A stretch of 45,754 nt of DNA from Methanobrevibacter sp. (GCA_017652345.1 JAGCBE010000350.1:1-45754); one strand, 5' to 3'; positions 18,022-24,526 are shown, counted from the stretch's first letter. Translations and numbers: made by a program. Notes: generated by a model from the sequence alone, not told the origin.

Positions 18022-18501
18022 TTAGAACGGTAAATCTGTTGTTTCAGTTGAATTTTTTACCAATTCTTTCACTTGTTTTCTTTCATTCAGTGTTGCTTGA
18101 AGCCTTAAGATTAAGAGTTTTAACTTGTCATCTGACATATCTTCCAATGCATCAGTTGAAGAATCTTTTTTTACATTCCAAGTGATTTTGGTTGAAACTG
18201 GTAATAATTCCATGTCGTAAACGTCTCTTATTGGAATCTTAAAGTATTTGTTTGCCTCTTCAATGTTGAAGACAACCTCATAATCATCTTTTAGTTGGAT
18301 AAGATTGGTGTCAATAAGCGATTGAACTGCTATTGCAATGTCTCTTTCTGATAGTTTTAAAGCTTTAGGTAGCTGATTTTGATAAATCTTAATAACTTCA
18401 CTGTTTCTCCAACCCAATAGATACATATAAACTTTGAGAACCTTTGGATGTAACAACATCACCAATTGAGTACTGATAAAAAAATTTTTTATTCCTTTCA
18501 T
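18022..18501 (-). CDS. Winged-helix protein, candidate replication initiator, SSB-like C-terminal tail
   Basis: This 159-aa protein has a segment at about 18-72 (HPKVLKVYMYLLGW, LPKALKLSERDIAIAV, QSLIDTNLIQL) with the helix order of the winged-helix domain shared by replication initiators and DnaD-like proteins. A Ser/Asp-rich linker and a helix (about 120-145) precede a C-terminus ending TTDLPF. That closely resembles the acidic D-L-P-F tip by which SSB proteins recruit replication factors. The gene lies directly downstream of a 290-bp spacer with A/T tracts, a 45-bp palindrome and G-tracts, so a role in starting phage replication is a reasonable inference. No family is named with certainty. 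Confidence 0.55.
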   Translation of the reverse strand: MKGIKNFFISTQLVMLLHPKVLKVYMYLLGWRNSEVIKIYQNQLPKALKLSERDIAIAVQSLIDTNLIQLKDDYEVVFNIEEANKYFKIPIRDVYDMELLPVSTKITWNVKKDSSTDALEDMSDDKLKLLILRLQATLNERKQVKELVKNSTETTDLPF

Positions 18502-18537
18502 AGCTAAAATCTTTTAAAATGTTGAACTTATCTGATG

Positions 18538-18569
18538 CAAATATACAAAAAATTTTTTGAAAAAAGAAA
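18538..18569 (-). promoter_or_regulatory. Early-type promoter of the winged-helix gene
   Basis: On the minus strand TTTC (18569-18566), 20 bases, then TATATTTG (18545-18538) followed by C. It is about 37 bases before the ATG at 18501. Same design as three other sites in the region. Confidence 0.65.
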
Positions 18570-18624
18570 TAAAAACAAAAAAAAGTTAAAAAAATTAAAA
18601 GATTTCTTGAAACATCGATTTTAC

Positions 18625-18669
18625 AATATATCATGAGGATATATGTCAATATATCCGACATGATATATT
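18625..18669. repeat. Nested 45-bp palindrome
   Basis: Outer arms AATATATCATG / CATGATATATT (11 bp, perfect) enclose inner arms GGATATAT / ATATATCC (8 bp, perfect) around a GTCA loop, with one and two unpaired bases between arms. Rightward it is followed by a T-rich tract, so it could terminate. It could also be a cruciform or protein-binding site at an origin. Confidence 0.8.
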
Positions 18670-18709
18670 TTTTCTTTTTTATATTTGGTTTTATATCTGG
18701 AGAAGAAAT

Positions 18710-18788
18710 GGGGGGATTATAGGGGGGTTATTAATGATAGGGTTATAGGGGAAGCAGAAGAAGGGGGGATATAAGGGGGAAAAGGGGG
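18710..18788 (+). other. Cluster of seven G-tracts (G-quadruplex candidate)
   Basis: Runs of 6, 6, 3, 4, 6, 5 and 5 G are separated by 4-12 bases in an otherwise very A/T-rich genome, all on the plus strand. The pattern allows several G-quadruplex folds in single-stranded DNA. In the leftward message it would be C-rich. Confidence 0.7.
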
Positions 18789-18804
18789 AGGTTACTGCCT
18801 CCCC
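18784..18804 (-). terminator. G/C-rich hairpin at the end of the 115-aa gene
   Basis: The stem GGGGAGG / CCTCCCC overlaps the stop codon region at 18792. The minus strand continues CCTTTTCCCCC, so its T run is short. It may be a weak terminator or part of the G-tract structure. Confidence 0.5.
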
Positions 18805-19139
18805 TGCTTTTCGTACCACTCTTTGAACTCTTCAACATTGCAAAGGTCTTCATCATTCAATGTTCCGCTGTAGAATACATCTACAATTCCTTTAACGAAT
18901 TGAGGTGGTAATGCTCTTTTTCTTCTTCTCAACTCTCTCTGGATAGCTATCTCCCTACAAGTTGTAAGAATATAGTTTTGAAGATTACTACCAGCAAGTG
19001 CAATTAACAATTCATTATCAATGTCTTCCAACTTTTCCTGACTTTTTTTGTTAATCTCAATTGATGTACTAGCCATTGGATGTGATTTAAGACCAAACTC
19101 CAGTGCTTTCTCAAATTCTTTTTCTTTGTTATTACTCAT
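18792..19139 (-). CDS. Unknown protein divergent from the early operon, possible regulator
   Basis: This 115-aa protein is not recognised. It is helical and charged, with a basic segment QRELRRRKRALPP (about 67-79) and an acidic C-terminus. It is transcribed away from the rightward cluster, and two palindromes lie in the shared spacer, one at its own promoter start. That arrangement is typical of a phage regulator gene, but no helix-turn-helix can be identified, so regulation is inference. Confidence 0.6.
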   Translation of the reverse strand: MSNNKEKEFEKALEFGLKSHPMASTSIEINKKSQEKLEDIDNELLIALAGSNLQNYILTTCREIAIQRELRRRKRALPPQFVKGIVDVFYSGTLNDEDLCNVEEFKEWYEKQGRQ

Positions 19140-19180
19140 TTTTTAAATTTTAAAAAAGTTAATAAATAAAAATTAATAGA

Positions 19181-19194
19181 TTGAAACGTTTCAA
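19181..19194. promoter_or_regulatory. Operator-like palindrome TTGAAACGTTTCAA
   Basis: This is a perfect 14-bp palindrome placed just downstream of the leftward -7 box (19207-19200), at or near the expected transcription start. That is a common position for a repressor operator. Confidence 0.55.
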
Positions 19195-19199
19195 CGATG

Positions 19200-19231
19200 C
19201 GAATATACAAAAAATAATTGTATTCCAGAAA
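19200..19231 (-). promoter_or_regulatory. Early-type promoter of the 115-aa gene
   Basis: On the minus strand TTTC (19231-19228), 20 bases, then TATATTCG (19207-19200). It has one mismatch from the TATATTTG of the other three members. Confidence 0.5.
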
Positions 19232-19250
19232 TATTTTCTGTTAAAGTGTG

Positions 19251-19266
19251 TTAAAATCGATTTTAA
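19251..19266. promoter_or_regulatory. Palindrome TTAAAATCGATTTTAA
   Basis: This is a perfect 16-bp palindrome midway between the two divergent promoters. It could be a second operator. A/T-rich palindromes also arise by chance in such sequence. Confidence 0.35.
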
Positions 19267-19397
19267 GGCATTATAGAGGCTCTACAATCGCTTAAAATAT
19301 ATAAGGTGGATAACTACCAAGGTGGCAAAATTTTAAGGGCTTAGAGACGACTTTTTTTATTGGCGCAGAATCTTTTAACATTTTTTAGCTCTTTTGA

Positions 19398-19430
19398 TTT
19401 CTTTTTCTCAATTTTTTTTTGTATATTTGC
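19398..19430 (+). promoter_or_regulatory. Early-type promoter of the rightward cluster
   Basis: TTTC (19398-19401), 20 bases, then TATATTTG (19422-19429) and C. A transcript would start near 19436, about 55 bases before the first ATG. Confidence 0.65.
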
Positions 19431-19490
19431 GTCAAAACACATCAATCAGATATTTATAATAAAATTATTATTCATTAAATTAAATTTATT

Positions 19491-19823
19491 ATGGAAAAAG
19501 AGATTAAAGATTGGTCAGTTGGTGACATTCTGTACGCAGCGAATGGTTATAATAGAACTGACGTTGAGTTTTACTTAATTACAGAAAGAACTGACAAAAG
19601 GTTTACCTTGTCACAACTCAAAAGCAAAGTAGTTGATGGAGACCCACTGAGAGTTTATCATGTTGAGCCTACAAACGAAGAAATTGGCGTTTATCAAAAA
19701 GGGTTTATCAACAAGAAAGGCTATCCTATGATAATTGGTAGAAAACCAGAATGGTATCAACCATTTTTATTGAACTTATATGTTGGAAAACCTGTTTGGG
19801 CTGATACAGGTTATCAATGTTAA
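19491..19823 (+). CDS. Unknown protein, first gene of the rightward cluster
   Basis: This 110-aa protein is not recognised. It is mixed alpha/beta with many aromatic residues (YHVEP, EWYQPF, GKPVWADTGYQC) and a single cysteine at the last residue. No signal peptide or membrane segment is seen. It is the first gene after an early-type promoter, so it is probably made soon after infection. Confidence 0.65.
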   Translation: MEKEIKDWSVGDILYAANGYNRTDVEFYLITERTDKRFTLSQLKSKVVDGDPLRVYHVEPTNEEIGVYQKGFINKKGYPMIIGRKPEWYQPFLLNLYVGKPVWADTGYQC

Positions 19824-19861
19824 ATACAAACAAAATTAAATTTTTAAAAATTATTTGAACA

Positions 19862-20239
19862 ATGAAAAAGATTATTTTTTCTGGCTATTTAGCCAATGAC
19901 AAAGATTGTTTTGTCGAAATTGCTTTATGCTCTTATGAATGTAAGAAAGATGGCGAGAAGGTATCAATGCCTTATGTAAGTCTCTTTGAGATTTCTAAAT
20001 CATTTCCAAAAGGTTTCTTAACTGATGCTAGGAATGCAAAGGATATGGTCAAATATGTTGATGTCCAGCAGATGTGCAAGTCTGATGTGGAGAAGTTGAT
20101 TAAAGGTATCAACAAGTACCCATTTGAAGCAATTGCAGTATTTGGTACTGAGCCTGAAAACCATCTGTGTGAAAGACTGAGGGAGGTTGCATATGAGGAT
20201 GATTATTTTGATGATTTACCTGAAATGTTAAAGAAATAG
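19862..20239 (+). CDS. Unknown protein, rightward cluster
   Basis: This 125-aa protein is not recognised. A beta-rich N-terminal half (MKKIIFSGYLANDKD, with three cysteines) is followed by a helical, acidic C-terminal half ending YEDDYFDDLPEMLKK. It lies 38 bases after the preceding gene and 4 bases before the next one. Confidence 0.65.
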   Translation: MKKIIFSGYLANDKDCFVEIALCSYECKKDGEKVSMPYVSLFEISKSFPKGFLTDARNAKDMVKYVDVQQMCKSDVEKLIKGINKYPFEAIAVFGTEPENHLCERLREVAYEDDYFDDLPEMLKK

Positions 20240-20243
20240 TAAT

Positions 20244-20474
20244 ATGAAAAGTATAAAGACAGAAATTAAGTTCACCATTGAACTGACTGACCAAGAGATT
20301 CAGGACATTTGTTCAGCGCTTTGCAGAGTAAGTGAACAAGACGAGGCTTCTCTTGCAGCAGACGATTTATTTAAAGATGAGAAAAAAGAGTTAAAAAGGA
20401 GCATCAATGCAATGAATGGATTGTATAGTGCTTTTATGAACCTTCTTGGAACATATGGCGAAGATAATTCTTGA
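20244..20474 (+). CDS. Small acidic protein, rightward cluster
   Basis: This 76-aa protein is not recognised. It has a short beta-like start (IKTEIKFTIELTD) followed by acidic helices. It overlaps the next gene by 20 bases in another frame, a sign of tight packing. Acidic small early proteins often act as inhibitors of host enzymes, but nothing here proves that. Confidence 0.6.
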   Translation: MKSIKTEIKFTIELTDQEIQDICSALCRVSEQDEASLAADDLFKDEKKELKRSINAMNGLYSAFMNLLGTYGEDNS

Positions 20475-21147
20475 TACAATGAGCCTGACTGAGGTTGGGC
20501 TTATTGTTTATGAGCGTTCAATTGGGATATGTGAAAAAATATCCCCGTTGTTAAATCATAAACAAAAAGAATATGCTAGGATAATGATACGCAAGGGCAA
20601 TGTAAAAACATATTTCAAGCCCATTACCATTGAAAACTATGATATTACATTCCACTTAATTCCAAACTGCCTAGGCAAGGCTGACCTAAAGAAGTATGGT
20701 GCAAGAGTATTGATTGCAGGCGAATTCAGATATAAAGGAGATAGGTTTTATTCATTGCTGATTGGCAATTGTGGCCAGATATCGATTTATACAACACATT
20801 TCTTGGAAAGATACGTTGAAAGACATCTGGGTGATGATTCTCCAATAAATGCTGATACATTCATTAAGTACTTAATGGAAACTGATGGAGTTATCTATGG
20901 CTTTGACGAAGGTGTTGACAACAAAATACAATGGGCAACATCAATTGGCAATGTATGCGGATGTGTGTTACACCCTAGGATATTATTTCATAAGACATTC
21001 ATAGATAATTCTACAATCATTAAAGGAAAGAAGAAAGAAGCAAATGACAAGGGTAATGTGTTGATGAACCGTACTGTGTTAAACAGGGTTGGAAATAGAA
21101 CGTTACCATATGGCATATCAAAGTATTTTAATTTTAAACTGGAATAA
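20455..21147 (+). CDS. Unknown 230-aa protein, rightward cluster
   Basis: This protein is not recognised. It has a helical N-terminal 60 residues, then a beta-rich domain, and a motif TTHFLERYVERHLGDD near 117-132 with His, Glu, Arg and Asp residues that could form an active or metal site. The ATG at 20455 is chosen. A TTG at 20446 in the same frame would add three residues. The C-terminal 30 residues are basic. It is followed 1 base later by the next gene. Confidence 0.65.
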   Translation: MAKIILDTMSLTEVGLIVYERSIGICEKISPLLNHKQKEYARIMIRKGNVKTYFKPITIENYDITFHLIPNCLGKADLKKYGARVLIAGEFRYKGDRFYSLLIGNCGQISIYTTHFLERYVERHLGDDSPINADTFIKYLMETDGVIYGFDEGVDNKIQWATSIGNVCGCVLHPRILFHKTFIDNSTIIKGKKKEANDKGNVLMNRTVLNRVGNRTLPYGISKYFNFKLE

Positions 21148-21148
21148 T

Positions 21149-21331
21149 ATGGAAAAACTAACAAAAGAAGAGTATGACATCATCAATGAGATACTGGATG
21201 ATGAGGTAGAGAGCATTCAACAGTGTGATAAACATTATCCACTTATGGATTTGGATGAAAGCCAAAGACTGAATAAAGTTCGTCAACTGAATGAAATTAG
21301 GTCAAAAATTGACCAGTTATATTTTGATTAG
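21149..21331 (+). CDS. Small acidic helical protein, rightward cluster
   Basis: This 60-aa protein starts MEKLTKEEYDIINEIL. The ATG at 21149 is one base after the stop of the preceding gene. An upstream in-frame ATG at 21089 would overlap that gene by 59 bases and is less likely. It is strongly acidic with two amphipathic helices. Function is unknown. It is the last gene before a structured RNA and a strong terminator. Confidence 0.6.
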   Translation: MEKLTKEEYDIINEILDDEVESIQQCDKHYPLMDLDESQRLNKVRQLNEIRSKIDQLYFD

Positions 21332-21359
21332 AAACCGATTCATTTTTTAAAAAATACTA

Positions 21360-21512
21360 CATATAAGTCCTCTCCCTTACAGTTGTGAAACAGGATTGGG
21401 ATTGAGGCCATCAATTAAATGGTCTGTGAAGATAGTTTATATTGATGAGATTTAATTTTTTGATTTATATGTAATAACGCTGGTTGGTAACGCTTCCAGC
21501 GTTATTTTTTTA
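21360..21512 (+). ncRNA. Structured 3' RNA or small RNA ending in a strong terminator
   Basis: No open frame is present. Three hairpins can be drawn in series: CCTCTCCC paired with GGGA-TT-GAGG (21368-21406), GGCCAT with ATGGTC using one G-T pair (21407-21425), and the terminator at 21473-21506. It has no clear promoter of its own, so it may be the processed 3' end of the rightward operon or a leader for the glycosyltransferase. Confidence 0.4.
21473..21506 (+). terminator. Strong terminator of the rightward cluster
   Basis: This is a perfect 11-bp stem AATAACGCTGG / CCAGCGTTATT with a 12-base loop and a run of T after it. Confidence 0.9.
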
Positions 21513-21565
21513 TATAAAAATTTAAACTTTTCAATTTTTCTATATATTTATAATAAAAAGATATT

Positions 21566-22345
21566 ATGAAATATAAAGTATGCTGGGTTACGTTATGCAA
21601 AAACGAGATAGATATAATTCCGTTCTGTGCTGATTATTGGAAGAGAATTGCTGACAAGGTTATCGTATACGATAATGGTAGCATCGATGGGTCAATTGAA
21701 GAACTAGAGAAATACCCATTTGTTGAAGTGCGCCATTTTGATTCAAACGGCCAAAATGAATTTATACAGAAGGCTGTAAAGGAACAAGCCTATCTGGAGT
21801 TAAAAGACTCCTATGATATTATCATCATAACAGACATGGATGAGATATTCTATTTCGATGATTTTGAGGCGCTGGCTGATGAATTTATAGAGGGGAGATA
21901 TAATGTTATGTCCGCGCCGATATACAGCCTCTGTGAGGATTATAAGCCTATCTATGAGGAAGGAAAATACCTTCATCAGTTATGCCATAAGTTCTATAAG
22001 CAACGAATGAATCATATGAAGGATTTTGATGATGTTGCAAAGTTGTCAATCTTCAATACTAGGGTAACTGATAAAGTGGAAATGAGCGTCGGACAGCACT
22101 TCGTTAGAACGTTACCAGATATGGAGATACTGTATGAGGATAATGGCTTCTGCTTGCACATTGATAAGGGGATGGGTGTCGATTATAAATGGAAGGTAAG
22201 ACAAAGAATGTACAATAACCTGTCCAAAGAGAACAAGATGTTTAACATGTGCATAGAATACTCTGACTCATATGAGAAGTTGAAAAACGATTATTTAAAC
22301 AACCAGAAAAAAAGTTTGGATATTAATAAAATTTTTACATTTTAA
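21566..22345 (+). CDS. Glycosyltransferase family 2 protein
   Basis: This 259-aa protein matches the GT-A fold family 2 pattern. It has an N-terminal strand and KNE start (VTLCKNEIDIIPFC, about 7-20), a nucleotide-binding VIVYDNGSIDGS (about 33-44) and a metal-binding TDMDE (about 89-93) that serves as the DxD motif. It moves a sugar from a nucleotide sugar to an acceptor. No membrane segment is seen, so it is probably cytoplasmic. It sits alone between two terminators, like a moron gene. Likely targets are host capsule or LPS, or phage virion proteins. Which one cannot be told from sequence. Its message would begin in the gap after 21512, where no clear promoter is visible. Confidence 0.85.
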   Translation: MKYKVCWVTLCKNEIDIIPFCADYWKRIADKVIVYDNGSIDGSIEELEKYPFVEVRHFDSNGQNEFIQKAVKEQAYLELKDSYDIIIITDMDEIFYFDDFEALADEFIEGRYNVMSAPIYSLCEDYKPIYEEGKYLHQLCHKFYKQRMNHMKDFDDVAKLSIFNTRVTDKVEMSVGQHFVRTLPDMEILYEDNGFCLHIDKGMGVDYKWKVRQRMYNNLSKENKMFNMCIEYSDSYEKLKNDYLNNQKKSLDINKIFTF

Positions 22346-22378
22346 TTTCTTTTTTTAATATATTTTTTGTATATTTGC
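22346..22378 (+). promoter_or_regulatory. Early-type promoter of the small RNA
   Basis: TTTC (22346-22349), 20 bases, then TATATTTG (22370-22377) and C. It starts right at the end of the glycosyltransferase gene and has no protein gene downstream. Confidence 0.65.
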
Positions 22379-22383
22379 ATTAG

Positions 22384-22486
22384 ATGTTTGAGTGAATATG
22401 TCTTTTGTTCTTTCATATTGAAAGGTTTAAGTTATTTAATTAATTACATGTTGGGTGATGATTCTAGTCACCGCCCAACGTTTTTT
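22384..22486 (+). ncRNA. Probable phage small RNA
   Basis: A transcript of about 100 nt is bounded by an early-type promoter and a Rho-independent terminator. Every ATG in it opens only a few codons before a stop. It contains a ATATTGAAAGG-like single-stranded middle part that could base-pair with a target. The 5' end position is estimated from the -7 box. Confidence 0.55.
22449..22486 (+). terminator. Terminator of the small RNA
   Basis: The stem GTTGGG / CCCAAC has an inner TGA / TCA extension across a bulge and is followed by six T. Confidence 0.75.
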
Positions 22487-22516
22487 GGAAAATCTTTTAA
22501 ATACTAACATAAAAAA

Positions 22517-22607
22517 TAGAACCATTTCTTTTTGCGTATTGTTCTTTTCATAGATATTGAAGTAATTTTTTCTCCTAGTTTACGGTTCTATTCTAGGAGG
22601 TTTTTTT
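22517..22607 (+). terminator. Second terminator with pseudoknot potential
   Basis: The stem CTCCTAG / CTAGGAG (22572-22578 and 22593-22599) is followed by seven T. Its loop contains GGTTCTA (22584-22590), which is exactly complementary to TAGAACC at 22517-22523, so an H-type pseudoknot is possible. Confidence 0.6.
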
Positions 22608-22652
22608 GAATCGCACATTCATACTATATAGATTTTTAATCAATTAAACTGA

Positions 22653-22684
22653 AAATCCCTCTACCTTAATTGGAAGAGGGATTT
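22653..22684. terminator. Terminator at the end of the late operon
   Basis: A 10-bp stem AAATCCCTCT / AGAGGGATTT lies directly after the stop codon of the connector gene. Both strands have T-rich tails, so it can act in both directions. Confidence 0.8.
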
Positions 22685-22688
22685 GTTT

Positions 22689-23228
22689 TTATCTAAGTGT
22701 TGTGTTTTTCCTAGGAGGTGTGTATAATTCAAACATTGGATTTGGCTTATTCAATCCTTTAGCGTCACAACAGGAATTATTGCAAGATGGTTGGTACAAT
22801 GGGAATGAATCACAATGACAATCAAGCCATTTTATAAGATAATCCTTTCTTGCTTCAATCTGTCTGCGAAGATGCGCCTCAAAGTACGTTGTTTCCTTAA
22901 GGTCAATTGGCTCAGAATTGTCTGATTTTCCCTTGGTAACAGAAACCTCAGATACATGGTAAATAAGTGTTGGTAGAGCCTCATATGCAACGCAAAAGCC
23001 AAGATAAGGGTATATTGCTTCAACCAATAAGGTAGAGTTTTCATCAGTTAATTGATTGTTCTTTACCTGATAAAGCAATTCATCATATAATGGTCTTCCT
23101 ATGATTGGTTCAAGCCAAATTGTTTCAGCAAGTTTAAGATAGTTCTGTACTTCTTTGGTGTTGAAATTAAGTGGAATAACACTAAATTCTTTCAACCATT
23201 TATCATTGAATAAAATATTTTGTATCAT
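22689..23228 (-). CDS. Head-tail connector protein (DUF6712-like)
   Basis: This 179-aa protein is helical. The opening (FNDKWLKEFSVIPLNFN, then VQNYLKLAETIWLEPIIG) and the all-helical body (about 20-140) resemble head-tail connector proteins found directly after the portal in Bacteroidetes phages. These form the ring below the portal. The C-terminus has a Cys-rich part (LDCHCDS, CNNSCCD; about 136-155) that is unusual for this group. It starts 13 bases after the portal stop and is the last gene of the late operon. Confidence 0.65.
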   Translation of the reverse strand: MIQNILFNDKWLKEFSVIPLNFNTKEVQNYLKLAETIWLEPIIGRPLYDELLYQVKNNQLTDENSTLLVEAIYPYLGFCVAYEALPTLIYHVSEVSVTKGKSDNSEPIDLKETTYFEAHLRRQIEARKDYLIKWLDCHCDSFPLYQPSCNNSCCDAKGLNKPNPMFELYTPPRKNTTLR

Positions 23229-23241
23229 ACTAGTTTAATAA

Positions 23242-24483
23242 TTAGATTGTGTTATTTTCTCTTTCTTCAACTTCCTCTTCAGTTTTTTCCTCACCTTCAG
23301 GTCTTGTTGTGGTTTCAACCTTTGTTTCCTCTTGGTTATCTATCCTATATCTCAATGGCTTCAATTCAATTTGAACATCAACACCATTCAGTTTGAACAA
23401 TGTATTAACAGTATCAAGAATCTCTCTTCTAGCGTTATTTGCAACGTTTACATTATAAAGTGCGAATGCTGATTCAAGATACTCACCTGAGTTTGAGAAA
23501 CCTGTATCATCTGCTGGATAGCCAATCAATGCCTTTGAAGGTATCTTATGACCTGCCATTATTCTGTTGATGGTTCTTTCGTTTGCTGCCTCATACAGAT
23601 TAACGTTTGATGTTGGTGCTGTGAATGGAGTGAATTCAACAGGTTTATCCTCAATGTTTGTTCTGAATGTAATCATTAAGGCATTGGAGTTTTCAACACC
23701 ACCGAACATTTCCTGTATATTCCTTATAATTGCTCTTCTCTCATCATCAGTTTCAACTGTTGGCAATGTAAGCATTCCAGTTGGTGTGAAGTTGTTACTT
23801 ACATTCTTCAATTCCCAAGTCTGATATGCTGCTTCTGCTTGTATTGCGTTTAATGCTGAACTGTATGTTGGAAGACCATAATAAGCATTTACTGGGTTAT
23901 ATGTCTTATGATATACCAAATATGGTTGACCCATTGGTATTTGTTCATCCTCTTGGAAACCAAAGATAGGCATCTTAACAGGAGGATATTTACCTGTTGC
24001 AGTCCAATCCTTACATAAGTAACCATTGTTTACAACGCCATCTTCATCCATTTCTTCAAGTCTAACAGTTTCAATTGGTTGAGGAAAGAATGAATACGTC
24101 TTATTATCTTTATTTTTTATAATTTGAAATGCAAATGCTGAATATAGACAATAGTCAAACGCCAGTGCTTTTATAAACTCATTCCAAGACATTGAATAGT
24201 TTGGCGTTACCATATCTTCAGAATTTATTTTCATCTTCTCCCAGTCAATTCCATCGCCAACAATAGCATTTGTTGCAAAGTCAATGCAAGCCCTATGCGT
24301 TACTGATGTATTGTACAGGTCTATAAGTTTATATGGATAATCATTCTTAGCGCCATAATTTATAATGTCATATTGGGCATTGAAATTCGTTACAGGAGCA
24401 TTTGCTATCTGCTTCTCGAACTTCACCACCTCCAAACCACTTGTCATCTTTGGTTTGTTTTTGCTTCCTACTGGTCTCGCCAT
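23242..24483 (-). CDS. Portal protein
   Basis: This 413-aa protein has the features of HK97/SPP1-like portals: an early basic stretch, a wing region with phage-portal type sequence (VTHRACIDFATNAIVGDGI near 60-78; FNDLYSAFAFQIIKN-like segment near 112-122), the segment ERTINRIMAGHKIPSKALIG (about 300-319) and a Glu-rich C-terminal tail. The portal ring is the DNA entry and exit gate at one capsid vertex. Unusually, it lies about 18 kb downstream of the capsid gene and after the fibre block. The start follows a terminator and a TATGTTTA motif. Confidence 0.88.
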   Translation of the reverse strand: MARPVGSKNKPKMTSGLEVVKFEKQIANAPVTNFNAQYDIINYGAKNDYPYKLIDLYNTSVTHRACIDFATNAIVGDGIDWEKMKINSEDMVTPNYSMSWNEFIKALAFDYCLYSAFAFQIIKNKDNKTYSFFPQPIETVRLEEMDEDGVVNNGYLCKDWTATGKYPPVKMPIFGFQEDEQIPMGQPYLVYHKTYNPVNAYYGLPTYSSALNAIQAEAAYQTWELKNVSNNFTPTGMLTLPTVETDDERRAIIRNIQEMFGGVENSNALMITFRTNIEDKPVEFTPFTAPTSNVNLYEAANERTINRIMAGHKIPSKALIGYPADDTGFSNSGEYLESAFALYNVNVANNARREILDTVNTLFKLNGVDVQIELKPLRYRIDNQEETKVETTTRPEGEEKTEEEVEERENNTI

Positions 24484-24518
24484 TTTATATTAAATTTATC
24501 AATATTTATTATTTAAAA

Positions 24519-24526
24519 TAAACATA
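24519..24526 (-). promoter_or_regulatory. Late motif TATGTTTA upstream of the portal
   Basis: The minus strand reads TAATATGTTTATTTTAAA, after the hairpin at 24537-24566 and 35 bases before the portal ATG. Confidence 0.5.

Larger units (their letters stand above)
18502..18791. other. Origin-like non-coding region
   Basis: This 290-bp spacer contains an A/T tract (18541-18600) with a promoter, a 45-bp nested palindrome (18625-18669) and seven G-tracts on the plus strand (18710-18788). A/T-rich unwinding sequence, inverted repeat and strand-biased G-tracts next to a winged-helix gene make it the best candidate replication origin in the genome. No iterons are evident. Confidence 0.45.
19140..19490. 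other. Divergent control region between small-gene clusters
   Basis: This 351-bp A/T-rich spacer has no gene. It contains a leftward promoter (19200-19231), a rightward promoter (about 19398-19429), two perfect palindromes (19181-19194 and 19251-19266) and a direct repeat AAGGTGG near 19302 and 19319. This is the likely lysis-lysogeny or early control region. Confidence 0.55.
22346..22688. other. Non-coding region between glycosyltransferase and late operon end
   Basis: This 343-bp spacer contains no gene of useful length. It holds a consensus early promoter, a probable small RNA with its own terminator, a second hairpin terminator with a pseudoknot option, and a bidirectional terminator that ends the late operon. 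Confidence 0.7.

Noticed and set aside
18398..18661. Minus-strand 87-codon frame spanning the origin-like region
   Set aside because: Its translation is Phe/Tyr-rich from A/T tracts and it runs through the promoter, palindrome and start of the winged-helix gene in another frame.
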